A stretch of 64,000 nt of DNA from Dysidea avara. Lineage: Eukaryota > Porifera > Demospongiae > Dictyoceratida > Dysideidae. Within the stretch, counting starts at the first letter, position 1. The number at the start of each line of letters is the position of its first letter. The notes beneath the pieces are model-generated. The model saw only the letters and a list, made by a program, of their open reading frames with translations. It was not told the origin of the DNA and searched no databases. The DNA lies in the NCBI RefSeq assembly GCF_963678975.1, contig NC_089277.1:17746757-17810756 (forward strand). The letters run 5' to 3'. Below are positions 57,010-64,000 of the stretch, piece after piece. The position numbers and the translations under genes were made by a program.

Positions 57010-57265
57010 TAAAATTATTTATTGTGTGATGACAAGGTGGTTGGTAAAAATTTCTGTGGATTGCTCTTCAATAAAGTTGTTAGGTAAAGTGTTCCATTCT
57101 CTTAAAGTATTCGGAAAGAAGCTCTTCTGATACGATATAGTGGTACTGACTGGGATAATAAATCGATGTTGACAGAGCTGTCTAGTTGGATACTGAGTTG
57201 GTGAGAAATAAGATGGTAGCTGTATGGAAGGAGTAAGCTGATGAACAATTTTGTGAAATTGTTAT
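57010..57265 (-). pseudogene. LINE ORF2 C-terminal fragment
   Basis: The minus strand reads TQYPTRQLCQHRFIIPVSTT, then YQKSFFPNTLREWNTLPNNF, and a stop near 57022. FFPxTxREWNxLP is the conserved last segment of CR1/jockey-group proteins. Only the tail end of the gene is present. Confidence 0.75.
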
Positions 57266-57309
57266 TAAGGGTTTACTAGTTAAAATGGGTGTTAGTTGAC
57301 TGCAGTTGG

Positions 57310-57540
57310 ATGCCACTAACAGGGCCACCGAGAGAAATTAGGGGGCCCAGGGAAATGAGTTAAAGAGGGGCCCAGGGGCAAGGAAGAGTCTAGATCCTGA
57401 CTGCTCTATTAGAGTATATTGATTTTTCTCAGGTATTCAAAGGGGCCCTTTCGGGCTGGGGCAGGGGGAAAAGTACCCCAGTTGCCCCCCCCCCCCCCCC
57501 CATGTGGGGGGCCCTTGTCTCGTAGATTCGCCTTATTTGC
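57310..57540. repeat. GGGGCCC-rich segment with C run and CTCTATTAG motif
   Basis: GGGGGCCCAGGG, GGGGCCCAGGGGC, GGGGCCCTTTC and GGGGGGCCC recur around a C run (57486-57500). A CTCTATTAG motif lies at about 57397-57416. It resembles worn MITEs with G/C-rich interiors, but I could not define inverted ends. Confidence 0.45.
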
Positions 57541-57684
57541 TTGCTTTACGGGTGACTGAGTATTTTCATTTAAAAAGTTGAATTTATATACAACAAGCTC
57601 TATATAGTGCACCACATATTACATCATTAGCTCATTATATGACACTGGCGAGACAGAAAAATAGTATAATAATAAAAATAGAGT
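57541..57684 (-). other. possible 3' LTR remnant of the BEL/Pao element
   Basis: Directly after the last coding piece, the minus strand holds TGTCATATAATGAG and TATATAG/TATATAA boxes in an AT-rich stretch, then meets the GGGGCCC segment. A second LTR would lie beyond the window, so this cannot be tested here. Confidence 0.2.
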
Positions 57685-58045
57685 CTAATTAAATATTATA
57701 GTCAAAGCATTAGTCTTTAGAAGCTCATTGATTCTTTTCCTTGCAGTGATAGCTGCCTTTCTAATTGATATTTCACGCCCAGCGTGTTGCGAATGTTCAC
57801 CCACTCTGTCAGACACTTGATTGTCTTCCTCAGGAGTTTGTAAATGTTTAGTGACTTCTAATGGATGAAGTTGATTGATAGCTTTTTGCACATAATGACC
57901 ATTGGACAAGCAAATAGTTACTGCTCTAACATTACCACTGGCCATCTTTTCCTCTGTTTAGCTTATCAATTTTTCCTAGTTTCCACATCCCTCGAGGGAT
58001 TTTATCTTCTTTAATGAGAACAACTTCACCTTTTCTGGGTTCCAC
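57685..58045 (-). pseudogene. BEL/Pao pol: DUF5641-like C-terminal end
   Basis: After an in-frame TAG directly below the integrase frame, the minus strand continues with GEVVLIKEDKIPRGMWKLGK. After a one-base frame change near 57950 it reads RAVTICLSNGHYVQKAINQL then HPLEV. VVLIKEDxxPRGxWKLGxI followed by a closing HPLEV is the typical end of Pao polyproteins. Two lesions in about 360 bp show it is inactive. Confidence 0.8.
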
Positions 58046-59197
58046 CTAGATTTGATTTTTCAAAGTTTTATGATAAGGTGAGGCTTCCCTTAAACTAGCA
58101 AGGTATTCGTTCCTCCACATGTCCCAAAACATATTCAGTTGTTTTTGACCTTTCTTCCATTTGTTAAGTAAAGTTGTCATTGAATCTTCAGAAGGACAGT
58201 AGTCAATTTCGGAGTCCATCAGAGGAAAGCATCTCAAATTGGAATTCAAAAAGTGTGCAGGGATTAAACTAAACCCAGATTTAAATTCCTCGTACACATA
58301 TGTGAGTGGTCGGGTATTTACAACTGCTTCTACTTCAGATAATGTAACAATGAATTGGTCCAAAGTAAGTCTTCTCAATCCAATTCCTTTCCTAAGACAT
58401 TGTTTCACCAACCTGACAAGTCGCTCATAAAAACCCCCTTGCCAGGGTGCTAACGCCGTAGTAAACTGCCACTTGATTCCATTACTTGAAAGGTAAGTGA
58501 CCACCTCGTCATGTAAAGCTATCTGCCTCCATTGTTCATCAATCACTGTCTTCACCAATTTAAATTGAGCAGCGTTGTCAGAGATAATTGTCTCTGGTCT
58601 CCCCCTCCTTGCCATAAATCTCCTTAAGCATTGTAAAAAATGTTCACCAGAAAGACTTCTAACCCATTCCAGGTGAATTGCACGAATGGCAAGGCAGGTG
58701 AATAAGTAAATCCACATCTTCATTATCACTGCTCCATCTTTCACAAATACTGGTCCCAAATAATCTAACCCAGTAAATTGGAAAGGTAAAGATTCAGATA
58801 CTCTTTGTTTGGGCCAGGGTGGCATCCTTGGTAAAGTAAATGATGGTCCTTCATGACGTCGACAAACTAAGCAATGGGACAGACAAGCTCTGACCTCCAC
58901 TCTCCCTTGATGTAGCCAGTACTCCTGTCGCAAAGTAGAGAGTGTATGGGAGATGCCAGCATGTATCAGCCGCTCATGTATCTCTTTAATCACCAATCTA
59001 GTGAAATTCTCTCGCCGTGGTAGTAGCTTAGGATACTTAGCATCTTCAGACATCTCAGCATTCAAAAATCTGCCATGGCATGTCAGTATTCCAAATTCAT
59101 TTGGTGCTAAGCCAAGTTGCTTCTGTAAACCATTTCTCTGTTTCTTAACAATAGCTTGAAACACATCTGAAAATCTTCTATGTTGAATTACATACAC
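58046..59197 (-). CDS. BEL/Pao pol: integrase region
   Basis: 383 codons open. An HHCC zinc-binding motif comes first: HERLIHAGISHTLSTLRQEY then CLSHCLVCRR. The core follows with FTGLDYLGPVFV (first Asp), ETIISDNAAQFK (second Asp) and APWQGGFYERLVRLVKQCL (Glu), the DD(35)E set of retroviral-type integrases in its Pao form. C-terminal WRNEYLASLRE precedes a stop. It would insert the element's cDNA into the chromosome. The frame is one segment of a broken polyprotein, joined to neighbours by frame changes, so it is unlikely to be made as a working enzyme. Confidence 0.9.
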   Translation of the reverse strand: MYVIQHRRFSDVFQAIVKKQRNGLQKQLGLAPNEFGILTCHGRFLNAEMSEDAKYPKLLPRRENFTRLVIKEIHERLIHAGISHTLSTLRQEYWLHQGRVEVRACLSHCLVCRRHEGPSFTLPRMPPWPKQRVSESLPFQFTGLDYLGPVFVKDGAVIMKMWIYLFTCLAIRAIHLEWVRSLSGEHFLQCLRRFMARRGRPETIISDNAAQFKLVKTVIDEQWRQIALHDEVVTYLSSNGIKWQFTTALAPWQGGFYERLVRLVKQCLRKGIGLRRLTLDQFIVTLSEVEAVVNTRPLTYVYEEFKSGFSLIPAHFLNSNLRCFPLMDSEIDYCPSEDSMTTLLNKWKKGQKQLNMFWDMWRNEYLASLREASPYHKTLKNQI

Positions 59198-59297
59198 CCA
59201 AAACTAACCGATAGCTCTTATATCCTGAGAATAAACACCATAGTCTGTCAGGTTATCAATAATTTCAAAATCTTATGTTTGCTGTACATTCTCTTTT

Positions 59298-60113
59298 TCA
59301 ACTCATCAGAACATTTATCCCACACTCTCTTTTTAATGAACTCAAACAGAACACTGTTACTCGAAGCAATTTCCTCAAAGAAGAGTATTTTGTTTCATCA
59401 ATTGTACACACTGATCCTTGATCACTATTCTCTTGAACAACATTAGCTGCTTCAAGAAATACATCACCTGCACTCCTTGCCTGATGAAACAGTTGATCAA
59501 GATCATCTGATGAAATCTCAGGTAAATTCCAGCTTGGCCAATTTCTTTCAGCAGATTGCAACCAGGATGGACCATGCCACCATAACTTTGACTGTTTAAT
59601 TTCTAAAACTGTAAGTCCTCTAGTCGCAAAATCTGCAGGATTATCTTGAGAGGGAATAAACCCAAAACTGACATTCTTCAATTGTCGTATTTCATCAACT
59701 CTGTTTTGCACAAACACTGGTAGTTGCTTATCACTCTTTATCCAATGTAAAACACACTGTGAATCTGTTAGGATCACTTTCTTAGAAATGCACAAATTCA
59801 ATTCATCAACAACAAATTTAGTAGCACGAGTCCCTATCAACACAGCCAACAATTCTAGTCTAGGGAGGCTTAAAGGTTTCACTGTAACACCCTTCTTCCT
59901 CTTATTACCCAATGGTGAAAGCCTCATATTAGAAAATATCAGGTTCACCTTAACTGAATGTTGACAAACAACTCTTAGATAAACTGCTGTAGCATACGAC
60001 TTAGCAGAAGCGTCACAAAAGGTCAAAATCTGGTAAACAACACCTTGACCATTATCACAAACATATCGAGGAATTCTCAGTTCTGACAACTGTAAGTTGT
60101 AATACCTCAACAA
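59298..60113 (-). CDS. BEL/Pao pol: RNase H-like and connection region
   Basis: Reads ILTFCDASAKSYATAVYLRV (DAS, first acidic residue), then LSLPRLELLAVLIGTR (PRLEL, glutamate) and KVILTDSQCVLHWI (TDS, aspartate). FGFIPSQDNPADFATRG and WWHGPSWLQ follow. This series is diagnostic for the RNase H-like (A17/DUF1759-linked) region of Pao elements. It overlaps the reverse transcriptase frame in another phase, and a further frame change separates it from the integrase near 59200-59300. Confidence 0.88.
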   Translation of the reverse strand: MLRYYNLQLSELRIPRYVCDNGQGVVYQILTFCDASAKSYATAVYLRVVCQHSVKVNLIFSNMRLSPLGNKRKKGVTVKPLSLPRLELLAVLIGTRATKFVVDELNLCISKKVILTDSQCVLHWIKSDKQLPVFVQNRVDEIRQLKNVSFGFIPSQDNPADFATRGLTVLEIKQSKLWWHGPSWLQSAERNWPSWNLPEISSDDLDQLFHQARSAGDVFLEAANVVQENSDQGSVCTIDETKYSSLRKLLRVTVFCLSSLKRECGINVLMS

Positions 60114-60855
60114 TCCTTTTCCACTCTTGAAATAAACATGGGGTCAAACAATCATCCCAACCCAATTCATTAGTCCAAAGTGTTTGTAGAAATACTTTAC
60201 CAAAAAGGGTAACTGGTGTCACAAAACCTAACGGATCATAAACCTTGGCTACAATGCTAACAACACATCTCTTAGTAACATTAACCATACACTTCACAGT
60301 ATCTTCCTTAAACCCACATATTTGTAAATAGTCTTCTACACTGTTCCATAACAGCCCAAACACCTTCATTACAATTCCTGTTGACCTTTCCTTTATAGGT
60401 AAATAATCTAAAAACTGTTTACAATTGGAAGACCATTCTCTTAAATTCATTGATGCCCTTTTAAAAATGATTTCGGCCTCCTCATAAATCTGACAAGCCT
60501 CTTGAACTGAGTCAACCCCCACTGACAAATTGTCAACATAGATATCATCACACTCAATGAGGCAATATCAGAACCATCTTGTTTTAAATGATACTGTAAT
60601 GTTGCCTCCAATAAGAAGGGACTGCATATAATGCCAAATGGCACTCGACAAAAACGATACACACATAAATTTCCATTTACCTTATCAGGTCTGGTGGGAT
60701 CCTTGAACCACAAAAATCTAGTCACGTCCCTCTCACTTTCTTGTATTCCCACCTGTAGGAAGGCCTTTTCAATGTCTGATAGAATTGCTATGTAATAAGT
60801 ACGGAACCTCAACAACACACCACACATGTCTGGTAAATTAACTGGGCCTCTATAT
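60055..60855 (-). pseudogene. BEL/Pao pol: reverse transcriptase, second part
   Basis: Continues from the insertion site: LPDMCGVLLRFRTYYIAILS then DIEKAFLQVGI (motif A with catalytic Asp), FLWFKDP, CRVPFGIICSPFLLEATLQY (motif B). After a frame change near 60555 comes DIYVDNLSVGVDS (motif C; YVDN is a form I recall in Pao), then FNLREW-like MNLREWSSNCKQFLDYLP and AKVYDPLGFVTPVTLFGKV. Split across two frames and cut at its 5' side by a 1.3-kb element. Confidence 0.88.
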
Positions 60856-62174
60856 TAGTGTTGTTTCAGTTAACTGTAACTAAAACTAAAAGTACTTTTA
60901 GTAAGGTGAATATGTTTAAGTTAACTAAAACTAAAACTATAACTAAAAACAAATGTATATAATCACTAAAACTATAACTAAAACTAAAACAAACGTATAA
61001 AGTCACTGAGACTATAACTATAACTAAAATCAAATCTATATTATTACTAAAACTAAAACTATAACTAAAACAAACGTATATAATCACTGAAACTATAACT
61101 ATAACTAAAATCAAATCTATATTATTACTAAAACTAAAACTGCTTACAATATAGCAAGTTGATCTTATAATTACTGAAACTGAAACTGCTTGTTAAATGC
61201 ATTTGATACTACTTCTAAAACTATATGCAACTAAAATATCTATATCATATAGTTACGTACATACTATTAAATCTATAACTAATAAAAACTGTTTGACCAA
61301 AATTCACGAACTTAGTAATGTAGGTACTAGGTAGTAGTGATGGCCTATAGTATGCTAACCATTTTTGTTAATGGTCACTGTAATTTAATGCTTTTAGCTA
61401 ATGGCTACATTTATGTATACCTGCATGCTTCAACAGCCCCTATTGAAAGAGTATTTATCTACAAGTGGGGAATCAACATCTGGCAAATGCAACAGACTTA
61501 CTAATAGTAACTTGGAAAGGAAAGTTCTGCTAAGAAAGAATAAGGAATACCTGTGACAGAGATTGCGTCAAATGCACTGTATTAAGTGTTGTATTAATCT
61601 ATATTATAAAAAAATTGACAGGTCTTGTAATACAAAGATTTTGTATTACTAAGCTGGAAAAATGGTACTGAAATTATAACAAGAGTTTCATTCACATAAA
61701 ATATAGCTTACTATTAAAGCTAAACAAGGTTTTCTTATGCACAACTAAAACTATAACTAAAAGGTTTTCAGATACATAACTAAAACTGTGTCTAAAACTA
61801 AAAGGTTTTCAAGTTTTTAACTAGAACTAGAACTAGAACTAAAACATTTTCATGTACATAACTAAAACTGTAAAAGGTTTTCATGTTTTTAACAATAACT
61901 ATAACTAAAACTAAAAGGTTTTCATGTTTCTAACTATAACTAGAACTAGAACTAAAAGATTTCAATGTACATAACTAAAACTGTAACTAAAACTAAAAGT
62001 TTTCATGTTTTTAACTGTAACTATAACTAAAACATCAAAGAGTGAATAATCATAACTAAATCAATAACTAAAAAGAATTAAGAAAGATTACTATATCTAA
62101 AACTAAAACTAAAATTATTGATGAAACTAGCTACAACTATAACTAAAACTAAACTCCATACTAAAACAAAACTA
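60856..62174. mobile_element. hAT-like element built of AACTAAAACTAAAAG repeats, inserted in Pao RT
   Basis: TAGTGTTGTTTCAG at 60856 and CTAAAACAAAACTA at 62161-62174 are inverted ends (12 of 14). CTCTATAT is duplicated exactly on both sides (60848-60855, 62175-62182). Removing the element and one target copy makes the reverse transcriptase reading frame continuous. Both ends of the interior (60870-61150, 61740-62160) are degenerate (A)ACTAAAACTATAACTAAAA repeats, with about 0.6 kb of ordinary AT-rich sequence between. No coding capacity. Confidence 0.93.
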
Positions 62175-62517
62175 CTCTATATAGACATTCATTAAGACTC
62201 TTCTCGTGTTGACTAGCTTTCACAGAGGCATCATAGACTATTCTGATCTTAGTTGTAGATTTAGATGGTGTAATTACTGGATGGTGTGGAAGATAATGTT
62301 TCTTACTTTCAGTTTCACTTCTCCCATTAATGATTTCAATTATCCCACCATGAAGCTGTGACTCAATGACATCACAATACTGCCTAAGTAAACCGTGGTT
62401 ATTTTGAAGCCTTCTAGGCAATGACTTCATTCTGCCATAGGCAATATCAAAATTTTCAGGTAAGATAGAATTAGCTTCCAAGGCCACGTGACAAAATAAC
62501 GCCCTTCCTTGTAACAA
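62175..62517 (-). pseudogene. BEL/Pao pol: reverse transcriptase, first part
   Basis: Reads NFDIAYGRMKSLPRRLQ, VIESQLHGGIIEIING, then KKHYLPHHPVITPSKSTTKI then RIVYDASVKA and SLNECLYR. HYLPHHPV followed by RxVYDAS is the fingers region characteristic of Pao reverse transcriptases. It is cut precisely at the CTCTATAT target of the inserted element. The protease frame upstream runs into it through a frame change near 62478. Confidence 0.9.
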
Positions 62518-62993
62518 ACAGTACTATTAAATTGTTCTAGAGCCTTGTCATCATCCTTCACATCAAATGATTCAGTAATCCCTATCTGGTCCAGAGTCCA
62601 AAGGTCACTCAAACCATGGTCATCTGTAACAGTAGCAATTGCACATGAAGACACTATCTGTTTATCATGTTCAGTATGATCGTGATACCTTCCTGTAATT
62701 ATATAACCCAGCCTAGAAGACAACAACAACAATCCTGAAGGTAACACCACTCTATCCTTTCCTACTATATCCCAGAAATAGTCGGACCCAATTAAAAGGT
62801 CTATTGTAAATGTATTTCCCCTCTCTGGGATACTGTCAGCCAACCTTTCAGGAGCAATGGTATGAAGGAAGTCCAGATCACTCCGTAACAATGGCCCACG
62901 CTGAATTGCTCCAGTTATCTGAGGAAGTACATTAGCATTCAAAACAATAGGTGGATTATCCTTAGCAAGAATAGTAAAACAGACCATGCACAC
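62427..62993 (-). CDS. BEL/Pao pol: aspartic protease-linked region (DUF1758 type), second part
   Basis: Reads ANVLPQITGAIQRGPLLRSD, then IDLLIGSDYFWDIVG, LPSGLLLLSSRLGYIITGRY and LSDLWTLDQIGI. LLIGxDYxW and SxLGYIxTG are landmarks of the DUF1758 and linker region of Pao polyproteins. It follows gag-protease in a different frame (change near 62985). Confidence 0.85.
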   Translation of the reverse strand: MCMVCFTILAKDNPPIVLNANVLPQITGAIQRGPLLRSDLDFLHTIAPERLADSIPERGNTFTIDLLIGSDYFWDIVGKDRVVLPSGLLLLSSRLGYIITGRYHDHTEHDKQIVSSCAIATVTDDHGLSDLWTLDQIGITESFDVKDDDKALEQFNSTVCYKEGRYFVTWPWKLILSYLKILILPMAE

Positions 62994-63861
62994 GTGTATT
63001 CAAATTTTGAGGCCTTGTCCCACCAAAGGTTGACACTAATAATGATTCATTTCGTAATGATGGCAATTTCAATTTTCTAGCAAGCTGTTCTGTCATAAAC
63101 GTTCGTTGGCTGGCACTATCCAACAGTAAGTATGCTGAAGCCTTACAGCCATCACTACCACAAATAGTTACCCTAGCTGTCTGCAACAATACCCTTTCAC
63201 TAGTTGTTAGTAATGTATGGGACAGGCTCACATTATTACTTGTTGACACCAGAGAGTCACCTTCTGTTTCACTAGTAGCAGGGCTAGTTGACAAATTAGT
63301 AAACGACTGATTAGTCTCTAAACCAAAGCTCTCTGTTATCTGATTATCACTGTCGTAAGAGACCTTAAACCGTTTAGGACATATACTGCGGTGGTGATGG
63401 CCAATCCTTTTACAATGATAACAAGATCTTGACTGTGCACTAGGGCACTGCTTGTAAGTGTGACCTGCCCTCAAGCATATAAAACATCTTCCCTCACTCA
63501 CCAACTGACTCTTTCTATTATTAACTGTAACATACCTGTCACAGCTGTCACTAAAATGACTTCCCCTACAAAACACACATGGTCTTGATGGCTCACCCTT
63601 TTGATAGTTGTTTCTCACACCCTTTGAATGACCCTGTTTACTGTTTACAACTAGGGCTTCAGCTGACAAGTTGCCCTCTACAGGTGATACTGGTACAGGT
63701 TTAAAACTACCAAAATTTCTATGACCTTTAAAATTGGGTGGTTTAGACATAGCTTCATAGCGTTGAGCATTGGAATGAATAGACACATATTTCTTTAAAG
63801 ATTTTCGCAAGGAAGCAACAGCCCAAACCTCATTTATTTCCTTAGATTCTTCAAGTTTCAC
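62962..63861 (-). CDS. BEL/Pao gag end with three zinc knuckles and protease start
   Basis: 299 codons open. Three cysteine-rich knuckles follow one another: CVFCRGSHFSDSC, CFICLRAGHTYKQC and CYHCKRIGHHHRSIC, the RNA-binding end of gag. Downstream AYLLLDSASQRTFMTEQLAR then KL is the start of the retropepsin-like (DUF1758) domain with LLDSASQ at the active-site position. The frame ends early at a stop because of a frame change. At its start a frame change near 63865 separates it from the upstream gag segment. Confidence 0.88.
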   Translation of the reverse strand: MKLEESKEINEVWAVASLRKSLKKYVSIHSNAQRYEAMSKPPNFKGHRNFGSFKPVPVSPVEGNLSAEALVVNSKQGHSKGVRNNYQKGEPSRPCVFCRGSHFSDSCDRYVTVNNRKSQLVSEGRCFICLRAGHTYKQCPSAQSRSCYHCKRIGHHHRSICPKRFKVSYDSDNQITESFGLETNQSFTNLSTSPATSETEGDSLVSTSNNVSLSHTLLTTSERVLLQTARVTICGSDGCKASAYLLLDSASQRTFMTEQLARKLKLPSLRNESLLVSTFGGTRPQNLNTRVHGLFYYSC

Positions 63862-64000
63862 TTGACATCCATGGGAAACTTTGACAATATCTGCTGTACA
63901 ACACTCCGCTGGTGACCAACGTCTTCCCCTTGAGACTCGAGCTGTCGAATTATTTTCTCTATGGCTTCATGAGTGTTCTTGACTTCATTAAATCGATTTG
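63862..64000 (-). pseudogene. BEL/Pao gag, upstream segment (runs off window)
   Basis: In another frame the minus strand reads RFNEVKNTHEAIEKIIRQLE and VVQQILSKFPMD, resembling the DUF1759 part of Pao gag. It stops next to the start of the knuckle-bearing frame. The 5' LTR and the rest of gag would lie beyond 64000. Confidence 0.6.

Noticed and set aside
60480..60540. A catalytic mutation in the Pao reverse transcriptase (YVDN instead of YVDD)
   Set aside because: As I recall, YVDN occurs as a normal variant in Pao-type elements. Frame changes, not this residue, are the evidence for decay.

Overview
This window looks like an accessory, repeat-dominated stretch of a metazoan nuclear genome. 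I infer a sponge or another early-branching animal. The evidence is multi-exon genes with very short GT-AG introns (46 to 111 nt), an AT-rich base composition, and a mix of CR1/L2-like LINEs, BEL/Pao, hAT, mariner-like and tRNA-derived SINE elements. I see no convincing host cellular gene. Essentially every recognisable coding segment belongs to a mobile element.

Layout. 1-7.48 kb is a 27-bp satellite whose right part carries a higher-order repeat. 7.5-19.3 kb holds rearranged copies of a family here called repeat A, several MITEs with readable ends, and decayed retroelement pieces. 19.4-24.9 kb and 52.2-56.07 kb are two copies of one large non-coding composite element: a 5' foldback, a long ~30.5-bp tandem array, and a conserved ~830-bp 3' block ending in a stem-loop. 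24.9-36.5 kb is mostly anonymous sequence with MITEs, SINEs and palindromes. 36.6-39.93 kb is a nearly intact LINE. 40.1-51.86 kb is a reverse transcriptase (minus strand) split by three insertions stacked at the same ~20 bp. 57.6 kb to the window end is a decayed BEL/Pao retrotransposon on the minus strand, interrupted by a 1.3-kb hAT-like element.

The centrepiece is the third insertion in the split reverse transcriptase, here called element D (43129-51072). It is a DNA transposon with 116-bp terminal inverted repeats (one mismatch) and a 9-bp target duplication. It carries two intact intron-containing genes pointing tail to tail: a 957-residue DUF6589-like protein (probable transposase) and a 446-residue RecQ-like helicase. 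An apparently intact hAT transposon with its own 8-bp target duplication sits in D's left leader. The order of events at this locus is: reverse transcriptase element, then elements B, C and D around the same target, then hAT into D.

A second theme is a short motif, about GACTGCTCTATTAGAGTATC, found at ten places, often in pairs, inside unrelated element families. All family names rest on motif recognition by eye. Exon structures were checked by reading frame across each junction.
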